Origin: Hydractinia symbiolongicarpus
Lineage: Eukaryota > Cnidaria > Hydrozoa > Anthoathecata > Hydractiniidae
Reading direction: 5' to 3'
Length of the DNA stretch: 60,000 nt
Assembly (NCBI RefSeq): GCF_029227915.1
Contig: NC_079887.1
Span: forward strand, 19,901,650-19,961,649
In this document: piece after piece, positions 1-12,039 of the stretch
Layout of the letters: each line of letters opens with the position of its first letter
Numbering within the stretch: the first letter of the stretch is position 1
Made by a program: the position numbers and the translations under genes
Notes under the pieces: generated by a model
Seen by the model: the letters and a program-made list of their open reading frames with translations, nothing else
What the model was told of the DNA's origin: nothing
Databases searched by the model: none

Positions 1-2
1 AT

Positions 3-2169
3 AATGGGGCTTATACCAAACGAGGGAATGCATCCAGATGTTATTATGTAAACGGTGATATATGCAAAATAACTCATAAAGATGATCTTAATAGGAAAGT
101 TTACATTAATGTGAGGGACACGTCACCAGCTACTGCTAAGCCAGTCTATATAAGGAAGTATGTCGATGAAGAAAATGTTTATTGTTTAACTCGGCATTAC
201 CGTTACAGCAAATCTAACAACTTTTCCAATATGATCGCTACAGTGAGATGTGTGAAGAATAGTGTCCCACCTAACAAATATTACTTGTACTTGAATCGTT
301 GGATTTGTGATCAGAATGAAATATTCAATATCGAACGACATGGTAACGCTACCAAATCCCATGCAAATGCCTATTACAAGACCGTCCTAGCCAAGGTACC
401 AAGTATGCTTGCTGACGGTGTTGCACCTGATGAGGTTTACGTGAAGGTAGGCCAACAGAACTGTACAGCATCATCTGTAAGTGAAATGCTGAATACTCCC
501 AAAGTTGTTCACAATGCTAAACATCAAATGCAACGAAAGGAAAAGACTCGACGCGTTAACCGAAGCAGAGAGTTTGATCGACTTACTTCACAATGGATCT
601 ATTGTTCGTTATGTACGTTTCACTGGGGAATGCTATATGTCATTCAATTATATACCTTTCATGTTTCATGACCTGTACAGATTTTGTTGTCTGGGTAACT
701 CTGCGTTGGTCATACATTTAAAGTGGCAGACAAATTGTGGCTCACTGATTCATCATACACGAATGATTGATGGCAGTGGCAAACATCCAACATTCCCAGA
801 TACATTTTTCAACATTTATTATGTTAAAAAAATTTTACTGTCAACTCCTACTATGTACTTTATGTTTATTTTAGTTTATTGATGATAATAAAATATTGTT
901 TTTAGGCCCGAGTCAGTGGCAATTCGAGAAGAATCAAAATTCCTATCGAAGTTTCGTTGGTGAGATTGTGATTGCAGAACCAATAAAGAATCAATATAAA
1001 GAAAGTAGGACATGATTTGGACCACGCAATCGCCAACGGTGTAAATGACATCTTGCATAATACAGGCCATTTATGGTGCACGCAACACCTCCAACAAGCA
1101 GATGCAACAAAATTGAAAAGTATGGGAACCAATCAAAAAACGTTGGAAGAATTAGGCAGATATATATGGTATGCAAATAAACACCCTAGAATGCAAAGGG
1201 CTTGCAGATGCCGACGATGAAGAGGATTTTGACATCAAGTTGACAAGTTTGAAATTTATTTGGGACGACATTATGCCTGGTTTTCACTTCTGGTTTCAAA
1301 AAACACAGAACAGATATATTTAAGCAATGTTTAGTTATGTCTGCACGAGAAAAACTTCAAATTGATGGACGGTTTTACAGCAACAGCTTAGAACTAAAGC
1401 ATAGGCTGCTGAAAAAAAAACTTAGCGACCTATCAAGCACCGATATTAAACGTGTGAGTGACAATCTGACAAAATGGGTTAAGAAAAACTACTTGGAAGA
1501 AGTAGAAAAGGCCTTGTATGGACAAGGGAATTATAGACTAGCACCCGGATGCCAGCATTTTTTTGTTGAACCAACAACATGGCTCCCTTGGGGCCCAAAT
1601 AGACGAAAACAGCATTTCGATGCATTTATGGCGTTCATCCCTTCTTCGTATGACAAGTATACTAAGCCATTTGACGCTGGTTTAAAGAAGACTCTTGGTT
1701 AAAAACGAAGAGTTCGTCATCCGGAACCTGATATATTCCAAAGTCAAAGCCATGCTACTGTAAGTCCGCTGAAATTAAAGAAAAATGACACCCAGTGGCA
1801 AGTAAAAAAAAGTTATCCACCATTGATATATTTGATCCAACGCGAGTGCAATCAAAAATGTATACGTTGGTACATAAAATAGATAAAAGTGACAGCGTGA
1901 AGCGTTGTGAGGAATGCAAGCTGGTATTTACACAGACAGATGTCATAGCTGTTAAAACAACTGCAATCAGACAGTACACAAACAAGGAAGGAAAATTGAA
2001 GAAAAGTAGTGGCAATGTATACTTACATTACCTCCACACCTGCTTGAAAGGACACGACCAGAAGTTCCAGTTTAACGCTATTTTGGTACAGAATAAGACA
2101 AAAGAGTTGCTGTCCGATGAACAAATTGCTAAACTCTCGTCCACAGATTGCGTATTTGAAGACTTGTAA
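3..2169 (+). pseudogene. Decayed transposase-like gene (MULE-like, tentative)
   Basis: A protein-like sequence runs from the window edge to the stop at 2169, but it is broken into at least four frames (about 3-671, 505-830, 900-1320 and 1337-1702, then 1795-2169). A shift lies near 545, and a short non-coding gap at about 830-905 could be an intron. The middle part has a GHDLDHAI stretch followed by a C-T-Q-H segment, similar in layout to the region after the second aspartate in Mutator-like transposases. The part at 1337-1702 contains a FYSNSLELKHRL block. The last part has a CEEC pair and later Cys/His residues that could bind zinc. I recognise this kind of protein as repetitive in animal genomes but cannot name the family with certainty. 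The 5' end lies outside the window. Confidence 0.5.
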
Positions 2170-2255
2170 ACAAACGTTTTAACTTTTTCATTGTATTTTA
2201 TGCAGGGATTTTTTACTCGGTTTGACTTTTTACGTTTTCATTCTAAAAAGCTATT

Positions 2256-3880
2256 ACCGACTTTCATACAGCGCAGTCTGCGCACGAGTAACGCGCTTGT
2301 AGGGACAAATTTTTGCCTGCTTTTTGTTTGACTCGATAGCCCAGTCAAGTTTCTCAGTCAATTATTTGTGTCATACGGAAAAAGGCAGTATGTGTAACGT
2401 TCTGTTGTTTCTTTCCTAATTCCTTGCATTTTATACTAACGTTTAACTTTTGAATAACGTGTTGATACGGTGCTGCTAGTCCTCTCTGTGGCATATATTA
2501 ACTTTATTAAAACGCTTCAAGTAAGAACAAGTTACAGTTATTCACTTTTACAAAGTTTAAAGTTGGATGATGGTACAAAGGGTATTTTTATCTATGTGGC
2601 TGCAAAGCAGTGCGCATGGACTAAAGCACTTGTTAAAAAATACATGACACATCTTATCCTTATAATCAAACTTCATGGTATAAATTAAATATAGCTAGAT
2701 GACTGAAACCACCAGGACAGAGAACCAGGACAACAAAACATGAATTAGAGCTAGCTAATTGTTGCACAAGTAGAAGAAAAGGATAATCCAATATCCAACT
2801 AAAAGAATCAAGATATGGATAATCATCAAAGACCATTGTCAAATTTGGACGAAAGGTTATTAAAAATGCCACGGCTGCATGTCGCTTATATTGGCCTAAT
2901 TACGTGATTATCTAAAAGCGAATATTTAACTCCATTGACTACATAACTCTATGGTTTAGCATCTCGTAAAATAACTTTGTTGTGATTGAATGGGAAGTCA
3001 TCGGATGAAAAGCAATTAGTAGAAACATTCAAACATCCATTAGCTACTATAATTTTGTTGTTTCGTTGCAGACAAAGACATGGAATAAAGACACAATTTC
3101 AGATAATGTATAAGGAAATGAGACAGATTTATAGTCAATTCCGTTGGGTTTAAAATTTAAATCTTAAAAGTTTTTTAAATTTTTAATTTAACTTTTTCTG
3201 GCTAACTGTTTTATTTTTTATGAGGAAAAATTTTTTGTGGGTGCAGGTAATCTTTAAAAGAAGTGATTTTTACAGAAAGAAATTTTCATGATTTTTTTTC
3301 TTTAGTTTACAAGTTCACAACAAATTTTAAGAGTCAGACATGTATTTACAAATTGTTCGCTGAAATAAATTCTTGTGAATAAGTATAAAGAGAACATTTT
3401 CTTATATTCATGTAATTTTGCTATGATTTCTTTCCAACCTTATTCCATCTCTGTCAAAAAAGTTTGACCTACCATCCCCCTTTTAATACTAGATTTCTAA
3501 CCAATTTATATAAACAATATTAAATTTTGGCTAATCTGGCAATTTTAGAGTTTATTGCGAGAATTATTTTTTTATATGTCTGGTATAGCTAAATATAACA
3601 AAAGTAGTTACAGTGTTGTTTTCCTTGCCTTGTGCACTGGCCAGACCAACTAAAGCTAACTGGTTTAAACTACACCTACCTTTCGTCAGCTAAGCTAGCT
3701 AGTAGGTAGCTAACTGCACAACTTCACTTGCTTTGTTTTGAAATATAGTGGTAGTAATTATTGGAGACAATACTTTATACAGATAAAAATAAAAATGAAC
3801 AATGCGGTGCCAACAATAACATTTCTTTCTGGTTCAACACGTTGGACACTTGGCTTTTATTAGCTAGGCTAACCACTTGT
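2256..3880 (+). mobile_element. Unclassified TIR transposon, copy 1 (right end lost)
   Basis: It begins with the same inverted-repeat sequence (ACCGACTTTCATACAGCGCA and onward) as the element at 20428-22503 and is co-linear with it over about 1.6 kb. The shared tract includes an internal GACAAAGACATGG segment near 3071 and the AACACGTTGGACACTT block at 3837. Similarity fades at about 3880 and no matching right terminus follows. No transposase is visible in either copy, so it is non-autonomous. It is more diverged and more truncated than copy 2. Confidence 0.7.
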
Positions 3881-4147
3881 CTCGAGATTTCGCCTAAGGG
3901 GCTGTTTATGGAGGCGGGCTGGCTAGGCAAACGGGGTGGCTCACTTGCCAAGCTAGCTTTTGACTTTGACTTATATGAAAAAAAAACTACTTCGGTTAGG
4001 CGAGCTGGTTCTGAAAAATGAAAACATTAAAATAATGTAGAAAAAAAAAAGATTAATTTATTGTCTAAAAAACCCTTTTAGACAAAAAATTATTCGCGTA
4101 AAGTTACTAAATATGATAGCAGAAAAAAATTATAATAATTATTATTT

Positions 4148-4301
4148 ATAGTCTTTAGCCCGTGGAAAATCCACGGGTTCGCCCGTCCTTTTTATACCGC
4201 ATATTGCGTGCTTCTCGCTATTGCACAGCTAAGCTACCATTTTGCGTGACAGACAGACGGACGGACGGACGGACAGACGTATACGGGCATTATAATATAG
4301 A
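4148..4301 (-). mobile_element. Short Helitron-like non-autonomous element
   Basis: On the minus strand it starts with TCTATATTATAATGCCCG and continues through a GTCTGTCC tetranucleotide-like tract. It ends with a perfect hairpin (CCCGTGGA-TTT-TCCACGGG) a few bases before a CTAT end. A near-identical copy in the opposite orientation lies at 6884-7039, and a 3' end at 23309-23375. A 5' TC, a 3' hairpin and a CTRR-type end are the known signs of Helitron termini. Assignment rests on those ends only. Confidence 0.5.
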
Positions 4302-4929
4302 TTTCTATTATAAAAATTTAATTTACGTTCAAATACACTATGAATTATTCAATAAATTATTCCTCATCTGTTGAGTTCGTTGCATCAAAGCTTCACTCAT
4401 TCTCACTCCTTCTTTTTAAAAGTGAAACTATTCAGCATGATAATTCTGCACAAGTTGCTAAATTTAGAGCCACATGGAGAATGGGAACTTTTAAAGGGGC
4501 TACGAACCTGTTAAAATACTCACATCCCGTATATCCCGCGCACATATTAAAAATCCGGCAAACGCGTTTTGCGCAATGAAAATACCAGCGCACTTTGCTC
4601 ACTGGTTCAATATTTTTTGTCGAAAAGTATATTACAAAGAAATATTTCAGGCATGACCCAGGCTGGAGAAGAAAAAAATTCTAGATACATCTATATGTTC
4701 CAGTCTGTAAAATACATACATGCCAGAAAAATAGCCAGTTTTGTTTTTCGCCGCCATCAGCTCAACTTTCGTGTAAGCCACTAAAGTCGAAAATCAACAG
4801 CCGTTCCGTAACCCCTTTAAAGTCAGGACGTTAGGTAGCCAACTCATTACCGTGCAACTCTTTAAACCCCCATCTAAAAACGGGGTTAATTGATAACATG
4901 GAGTAGCCCAATGGACAGAAAAAATGTCA

Positions 4930-6270
4930 AGAAAGCCAAATCAAATTTGTCCTGATGAGTTAAAAGTTGCACGTGTTACAGCTATTTTTAAGGCAGGTGA
5001 TGAGTGTGATGTTACTAACTACAAGTCCTACCATGCTTTTCGAAGATTATAGAGCGTATAATATATATAATATTCTTCTTTATAGTAAACAATTTGGTTT
5101 CCAAAAAAACAACTCTACAGACCACGCAGTGTTACAATTGACAAGTGAAATATCCGACAACTTTATTAAAAACACGTTTACGCTAGGAGTTTTTATTGAT
5201 CTCTCAAAAACATTTGATACAGTAAATCATGACATCTTACTTTACAAACTAGAATCATACGGCATACGAGACAATAATCTAAACTGGTTCAGGGTTTACG
5301 TAACAAACAGAAAACAGTTTCAATGAATTTACTGATTTGAAACTTGTGGTGTAACGCAAGGCTCCATTCTTGGCCCGCTCTGCTTTATATTAACAATTTA
5401 CACTATTCTTCCAAAATACTTAATTTTATTTTTTTTGCTGATGATAGCAACCTATTTTATCCCCACAATGACATAAAAATTCTTTTTACTATTTTCAACC
5501 TAGATCTAGGAAAGGTAGAAGGGTGGTTTAAAGCTAACAAACTTTCCCTAAATGTTAAAAAAACAAAATACACTATTTTTTCTAAACCATATAAAATTGA
5601 CAATCTACCTCTCAAACTCCCAGATTTAAAAATAAACAGCATTAACATTAGGAGAGAAAACACAATAAAATTTTTAGGAGTACTCAGACGAAATGTTGTC
5701 CTGGAAGTCTTTTATTCATGTAATAGAGAATAAAGTAGCAAGAAATATCGGGTTACTTTATAAAGCTAAACCATATCTAAACCTCCATTGTTTACGCAAT
5801 TTATATTTTTCCTTCATACCTAACGTATTGTAATATCGCATGGGCAAGTATAAATAGCAGTAAATTACAAAATTTACAGTAAACAAAAACATGCATGTAG
5901 AATATTTTTTGGTGTAGACAGATACAGCTCTGCCAAACCACAGCTTCACAAGATTGATGTACTAAATATATTCTAATTACACATCCATCAAGTGTTGTTG
6001 TTCATGATCAAAAGTAAACTTAGACTACTGCCAAATATATTTTCTAAACGATTTTCATCTATTCAACATAGATATAATACCAGGTACGTCAGGAGTAACT
6101 ATTCCAAAAACTTTTTTAAAGTCTAGTTCTTTTTCAATCCGACATAGAGGACCCCCAGCTGTGGAATTTATTGACCGAGGATATGAAAATGTTAGGAACA
6201 TATAATACGTTTAAACATGTGACTAAGTCACCAATTCGTGACAATAATATTAATTTAAGCAAATATTTTT
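4930..6270 (+). pseudogene. LINE reverse transcriptase relic (CR1/jockey-like)
   Basis: Conceptual translation in several frames gives the core of a non-LTR reverse transcriptase. [14 protein letters not shown] stretch is at about 5091, [13 protein letters not shown] (the aspartate motif) at about 5198, GVTQGSILGPL at about 5350, and FADDSNL (the catalytic FADD) at about 5430. The typical C-terminal region follows to about 6250 (KVARNIGLLYKAKPYLN, then RHRGPPAVEF). Frameshifts and stops interrupt it at least five times and the 5' endonuclease region is absent, so it is a 5'-truncated dead copy. It is a different copy, and probably a different family, from the LINE at 27.3 kb. Confidence 0.85.
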
Positions 6271-6687
6271 AGTAGGGATCAAAATATTGTTGTTTGTATG
6301 TGAGAGTGTGTAGGAAATAGTAATTACTTAGGACGTCTTATTTATATAAACATATATTTTAAATAATAATTTAAATGTACAATAACATTTGTTAGCATAT
6401 AATACTTAACAACTATGGTCTTGGTGATAAGGCTCAATGCTTTTTACTTGCTCCTGCCATTTTATTGTGAATATTTATCGCAAATGTAACTTTTTAATAT
6501 AGGCGAAAATATCTATTTATCTGTCAAAAAAACCTAGCTGTTAAAGAATCTCCCAGTGAGCCAAAAGTTGAAAGTTGGAAAATAACACCAAATTCAAGAA
6601 AAAATTATCGTTCCATATATATTTCTAACAAAAAAATTATGTACAAATATCTAATAAATGCCAGCCAATAGAAATTAATAAGCTTAA

Positions 6688-6860
6688 AGGCCGATATACA
6701 CAGAAGAATAATTAGAAGAATAACTTGAGTATATTAATATTTTTCCATTATTTCCCCGTGTATCTTGTAGAAGAATAAAAATTCTTGAATATCTTTTCGA
6801 TATTCTTTGAATAAAAAACAAGCTGAATATAAAGGCCGATACACACAAAAGAGTATTCAC
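6688..6860 (+). repeat. Repeated transposon terminus (GGCCGATAYACAC)
   Basis: The sequence AAAGGCCGATATACACAGAA at 6688 recurs as AAAGGCCGATACACACAAAA at about 6832. Between and after them lie many GAATATT/AATATTC words. These look like termini of a Harbinger-type element or its MITE, because a Harbinger transposase start follows at 7184. No clean right-hand partner was found. Confidence 0.4.
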
Positions 6861-6883
6861 AAAAAATATTCACTTTTTAAATA

Positions 6884-7039
6884 TCTACATTATAATACCC
6901 GTATACGTCTGTCTGTCAGTCTGTCTGTCTGTCTGTCTGTCACGCAAAATGGTAGCTTAGCTGCGCATTAGCGAGAAGCACGCAATGCGGTATAAAAAGG
7001 ACGGGCGAACCCGTGGATTTTCCAAGGGCTAACGACTAG
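6884..7039 (+). mobile_element. Short Helitron-like non-autonomous element
   Basis: A second copy, inverted relative to 4148-4301. It starts with TCTACATTATAATACCCG, carries a (GTCT)n tract at about 6906-6940, then the tract GGTATAAAAAGGACGGGCGA. A slightly imperfect hairpin (CCCGTGGATTTTCCAAGGG) comes next, and the element ends CTAG followed by T. A 3' hairpin a few bases before CTAG with a T target base matches the Helitron 3' end layout. It sits inside the Harbinger-like relic. Confidence 0.55.
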
Positions 7040-7183
7040 TTCTTTTAATATTCTTCTAATATTTTTTTGGTAAATACACGTAAAAATATTAAAAGAATAT
7101 TGTAACACCTGCCTACTAATTTCATATTCTTTCGTTATTTCTCAAACATATACACGGAAGATTATTACAGTCAGAGTGCAACT

Positions 7184-7400
7184 ATGGATAACTTCGAGGA
7201 AGAAGCTACTCTTCTTATTTCTATCATTGCTACTTGCAATAGCGTTATTAAAAATAGTAAATGAAAAAAGCCTCGTTAAAAGCGCACAGTTTGGGTTAAA
7301 AAATGGTTAAAAAAAGATAGTGGTGCTCATCATGGCTTAATTGCTCAAAGATTTTGAAATTTTTCGACGTTATTTAAGAATGAATACAGCAGTTTTTGAG
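7184..7400 (+). pseudogene. PIF/Harbinger transposase 5' fragment
   Basis: An ATG at 7184 opens MDNFEEEATLLISIIATCNS, followed after stops and a frame change by RTVWVKKWLKK, GAHHGLIA and FEIFRRYLRMNTAVFE. The W-V-K-x-W-L and F-R-R-Y-L-R-M order is the N-terminal signature of PIF/Harbinger nucleases. The fragment ends at about 7400 before any catalytic residue. It lies beside the GGCCGATA-type ends at 6688 and 6832 and has been interrupted by the Helitron-like insertion. Confidence 0.6.
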
Positions 7401-7479
7401 ATAAGCATATTTCAAACTTTTCTTTGCAACCTCGAATCCATATTCCTCTATGTTCCATTATGGGTATGCATGTTGTTGG

Positions 7480-7531
7480 CAACCTCAAACCCAGGGCTGT
7501 ATAGCTCTTGGAGGACCGTGGGAACGAGGTT
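7480..7531. repeat. Short MITE-like inverted repeat (CAACCTC...GAGGTTA)
   Basis: The arms CAACCTCAAACCCAGGGC and GGGAACGAGGTTA face each other over about 52 bp. A cleaner copy with the same arms is at 53182-53245, and a half-site (CTGGGGACGAGGTTG) lies near 20069. No coding content. Confidence 0.5.
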
Positions 7532-7849
7532 ACATCGTGGGTTTCAAGGATGTACATCCCTGCAGGGGGTAAAATGAGATAAAATCGCTATGCTATAACT
7601 CTATTATGCTATAAGTGACAGACATTTTCACCCTCTTCTGGAAATTTTTAAAAAATTAGCTATTATTCTTCGTTTCTTGGCTACTGCCGAGTCGCATGAA
7701 AGCCTAATGTTTCAATTTCGGATCCATAAAACAACTAGTTCGCAGTCCGTACCTGTTGTTTGTGCAGGGTTGCTTCTATATCAAAATCTGACATTTGTAT
7801 ATTTTGAATAAAAGAAAAATCATCAGCTTTTGTAGGATTACAGTTCTCA

Positions 7850-8258
7850 CACCAATATTCTTGTTTGCATGTTGCATTTAAAACTGAAGCATTTTAGTAA
7901 TGATTTTCCTAGACAACTAGTCTCATGACAATAACTTTTAACTGATTCGTCCATCATTGATGTCAAATTTGTTGTAGTATAACATGGCTTTAAATTGTGC
8001 ACCATTTCTCCCTTCATGCCTAATTTCTTGTACATAATTTTCTAGTTTTGATGATGGAGAAATATGAATGAGGTTAGTGAGTCGAGGGACATTACCACCC
8101 ATACCAAGAGCAGTTGTTACAAATATTACTCTTTTACTCATTACTCTTTTTCGGAAGTTTGAGAATTTCAATTCATGCAAAATATCTCCTTCATTTATGA
8201 AGTGGTTTTGATGCATGATATTGAGCATATAATTTAGATCTTGGAGGACTGATCTCAT
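7850..8258 (-). pseudogene. RecQ-like helicase C-terminal fragment
   Basis: The minus strand encodes VIFVTTALGMG, followed by PRLTNLIHISPSSKLENYVQ and then an R-H-E-G-R-N-G variant of helicase motif VI (normally Q-E-x-G-R-x-G-R). This is the order of motifs V and VI in superfamily-2 RecQ-type helicases. A downstream cysteine-containing stretch (YCHETSCLGKSLLKCF) fits the start of the RecQ zinc-binding region but is in another frame after about 7955. The N-terminal ATPase domain is absent and the motif VI arginines are altered, so it is a dead fragment. Confidence 0.7.
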
Positions 8259-8677
8259 TTTTACAGAAGGGATTTTTCATGACCATATCCACAATATTTT
8301 AAACCCTCGCCATATGCTTGTTTCTACCCTCGCCATGTCCCTTGGGTAAAAACTGGGCAAGCAAGACAAACAACTCTTTCAAAAATACCCACTGTGGTTT
8401 TTTGACAATTTAGTAGTAAAGCTACTTCTTTCGCGCAGCCACATATCAAAGAGCCAAAAATAAGCCCTGGGGATGAGATTGTACAGACAGCCAAGACGAA
8501 AGCGAAAATTCGACTAGATTAATTCTGCAGTCTTACAAATGCAGCCCCGTTATGACTAAAATTAAAATTAAAATTGTCCAACCTCGCTTTCAGAGCTTGT
8601 TAGATTTTTCTTATACTGGGACGGAATCTGACCAAAGCCAAGGGATGAGGTTGAATTTTGTACATACCTGCGGTTAC

Positions 8678-11600
8678 CTGGACACGAGTTGAAAATCTTG
8701 GTTTTGTTTTTGTTTGTTTAATGAGAGTTCTAATGTCTCTGTCGTTATAAGGAAGCCTTCCGTTGATCATAGCGAAGAGAATTATACCTCTAGATAATTA
8801 AACAAAAGTTAAAAGTTAAAAAAAGTTAACCGTTTTTTAATACCAAAAAGTAAGGTGGTCGATTTGCAGAAGTGACTGAGTTTCTATTTTTAAACTTCAA
8901 AAAAAAGAATAATTCCTAGAGGCTGCTAAGACTTTTACTTGAAGTGTTACACAGGTAACGCTTTAAATAAAAGTACGTGTACAAGGTTGTCAACCTCGTC
9001 CTCTTCTAAGATATTCTAAGATATTCTGACAGTAAGGTTTCGTAAATACCCTTGGTCCTAGCTGATAATAATCACCTCCATTTTGGGTGAATCGTGAAGT
9101 GGTGAGCGGAAAGTAAAAATGGATGCCGGAGAACCAAGTGGAAGTTGTTTGGAAATGTTTTGTGTTGTTGTTCTGTCAGCATTTTTACACTCATTGAAAT
9201 AACCATGATTAACCATGAGTTGTACCAGTTACTTACATGCTCCATATGTCAGCAATTTTTCCATCATATTTTTCGGCTTGTAGTATTTCAGGAGCTGCAT
9301 AAGCATAACTACCGCAAAAGGTTTCCAGCATTTTTACTTTGTTAGTAGGAAATCTGGTCGCGAATCCAAAATCTGCGTGAAAAAAAAAATTATGAATGAT
9401 TATTGAATTGCCCCAAGTATCAAGTATCATCTTCGACTATGTGCGCAGTGCCAAAAAGATGGTAGCTCAATGGTGTACATAGAGCCGTTAGTTTGTTCAT
9501 GGTTTAATATTCCTTTTGCCACAGTTTATTTTACTCGTGCCCCACTTTTGCCCCTTCTATGTCACAGTATCCGATCTGCTTTTAGCTTGTTCAAAGCTCG
9601 CTCATTTTCGTACTTAGATTTTTTAAATATTTTTATATATATATTTTTTTACATATGCGTTTCCAAAATTGATAGGCAACACCGTCCTTTTGACATAAAT
9701 ATAAATTTGTCAGACGAAAGAGCTATTGAGCTCTACACGTTGTTTGACGAAGTTGACATTTGTGTATGACCATACACGTTTGTCGAAAAAATTTATTAAA
9801 AAAAAAGACAATGGAGAGACGTTTTTTGGAAACTTTCTAAAGACACAAAAGGCCATGTTACCTGATAGCTTAATAATTTCTTCATCATCATCAATAAGAA
9901 TGTTTTCACATTTTAAATCCCTAAAAAGAGAAAAAAGAATTTGAGTTGTGAAGCAATGTAGCATTCCAAGTGAGTGAGTGGAGTGAGTTGAGTGAGTTGA
10001 GTGAGTTGAGTGAGTTGAGTGAGTTGAGTGAGTTGAGTGAGTTGAGTGAGTTGAGTGAGTTGAGTGAGTTGAGTGAGTTGAGTGAGTTGAGTGAGTGGAG
10101 TGAGTTGAGTGAGTTGAGTGAGTTGAGTGAGTTGAGTGAGTTGAGTGAGTGGAGTGAGTTGAGTGAGTGGAGTGAGTGGAGTGAGTGGAGTGAGTTGAGT
10201 GAGTTGAGTGAGTGGAGTGAGTGGAGTGAGTGGAGTGAGTGGAGTGAGTGGAGTGAGTGGAGTGAGTGGAGTGAGTGGAGTGAGTGGAGTGAGTGGAGTG
10301 AGTGGAGTGAGTGGAGTGAGTGGAGTGAGTGGAGTGAGTGGAGTGAGTGGAGTGAGTGGAGTGAGTGGAGTGAGTGGAGTGAGTGGAGTGAGTGGAGTGA
10401 GTGGAGTGAGTGGAGTGAGTGGAGTGAGTGGAGTGAGTGGAGTGAGTGGAGTGAGTGGAGTGAGTGGAGTGAGTGGAGTGAGTGGAGTGAGTGGAGTGAG
10501 TGGAGTGAGTGGAGTGAGTGGAGTGAGTGGAGTGAGTGGAGTGAGTGGAGTGAGTGGAGTGAGTGGAGTGAGTGGAGTGAGTGGAGTGAGTGGAGTGAGT
10601 GGAGTGAGTGGAGTGAGTGGAGTGAGTGGAGTGAGTGGAGTGAGTGGAGTGAGTGGAGTGAGTGGAGTGAGTGGAGTGAGTGGAGTGAGTGGAGTGAGTG
10701 GAGTGAGTGGAGTGAGTGGAGTGAGTGGAGTGAGTGGAGTGAGTGGAGTGAGTGGAGTGAGTGGAGTGAGTGGAGTGAGTGGAGTGAGTGGAGTGAGTGG
10801 AGTGAGTGGAGTGAGTGGAGTGAGTGGAGTGAGTGGAGTGAGTGGAGTGAGTGGAGTGAGTGGAGTGAGTGGAGTGAGTGGAGTGAGTGGAGTGAGTGGA
10901 GTGAGTGGAGTGAATATAATTACCTGTGTGTGACGTTGCGTCGATGACAATGTTGAACTCCCGCTATGAGCTGCTTAAAAAATATCTTGGCTTTCGTTTC
11001 CCCTATTCCTGGTGATTTACCTGACCTTGTGTTAATGTATTCAAGTAAGTCTCCTTTGGACGCATATTCCATTACTAAATAAACACGGTTTTCTGTTCGA
11101 AATGTTTCGTACAACTGGATCTAAAAGAAACAGGTAAGTTGGTTTGGAATGTCGGAAAAACGAGGACACGTCCGGCCTTGTTCTTAATTAAATTATTCAT
11201 AACGTAATTGAAAGTACTGATTATAGTTTTAAATGCTTTCAGGAGCATTTTTTATGTCAAATAAATTTACACTTACTAAACAGCTTATATTAGAAATACT
11301 GATGAGGGGTTCGGTTTCACAAAGTACTTACAACATGCGGGAAGCGGTATGTAGCATGTAACGTCTCAATTTCTCTTGGCATAAACTTATTAATGTACTC
11401 GTTTGGTGCGCTCTTTCTCGAAATTATTTTGATAGCTACCTGAAAAAATGTTACAAATATGAATTACATCTCTGTCTGCAATACCAAGCATTTAAATCTC
11501 ATCTTATGATCTAAGGGAATAGGATATAGTCAACCATTTCAAGACATTTTTTTGTCCTAACGCTAGGAAAATTTTATTTGTTTGGTTCAATGGAATTTTT

Positions 11601-12036
11601 CTTTTCGTTCGAAGGTAAAAACCATCTCAACATATTAACACAACCACTATTTTGGCTCAAAATTTCAACCAATCAAATAGACATGACCAAACCAACTTCG
11701 TTTATTCGTATTATACACTACCTTATCATTATCTAGATGTAAACTCAAAAGAACACAAAATCTGCAAATACTAGCTTAAACTTCTCGATAGCAAATATAA
11801 CTAACTACCTTATTTGTGCCTTTCTCCTTCAGTTCATCTGCTAACCTTTTATCCTTTTCAAGTTTTGAGTTGTTAACATAAGCAAGTTTGACTTTTGCAT
11901 ATGCACCACTACCCAAGCAATTCTTTGTTAACTTGTACCCCCTTCGCTCGCAATCGTACTCTTCTGTTGTTTTTAACGGTTTTTCTGACGATGCGTCAGT
12001 ATATTTTGGAATACTAGATGATCGCTTATCTGGCAT
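8678..12036 (-). CDS. TSSK-like serine/threonine protein kinase, six exons seen, 3' end not found
   Basis: Minus-strand exons with GT/AG borders: 12036-11809, 11439-11332, 11120-10924, 9920-9862, 9372-9237 and 8789-8678. The phases join correctly. Exon 1 holds the ATG and the glycine loop (GSGAYAKV), and the exon 1/2 join gives VAIK (ATP-binding lysine). Exons 3/4 join as HRDLKCEN (catalytic loop), exons 4/5 as DFGFATRF. Exon 5 has [12 protein letters not shown] (activation loop and APE), exon 6 the WSIGIILFAM helix. The CGS-x-A-Y-AAPE block is typical of testis-specific serine kinases, so a role in sperm or ciliated cells is likely but inferred. Subdomains X-XI are not visible before 8678; a RecQ relic lies at 7.9-8.3 kb. 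Intron 3 (10923-9921) contains a 945-bp minisatellite. The final exon may be lost or unrecognised. Confidence 0.85.
9969..10913. repeat. 9-bp minisatellite, about 105 copies
   Basis: The unit is GAGTGAGTG, read on the plus strand as AGT GAG TGG with a variant AGT GAG TTG. The first 230 bp mix TTG and TGG units; from about 10207 to 10910 almost every unit is TGG, so the array is strongly homogenised at one end. Because 9 is a multiple of 3 and the unit lacks stops, several frames stay open on both strands; those open frames are artefacts of the repeat. It lies in intron 3 of the minus-strand kinase gene. Confidence 0.97.
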
Positions 12037-12039
12037 GTT

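Noticed and set aside
9969-10913. CRISPR-like or regulatory array
   Set aside because: There are no spacers; it is a head-to-tail 9-bp minisatellite.
9970-10947. Long SEW/SGV or PLT repeat proteins on both strands (up to 345 codons)
   Set aside because: They are frames of the 9-bp minisatellite in a kinase intron; a multiple-of-three unit without stops keeps frames open by default.
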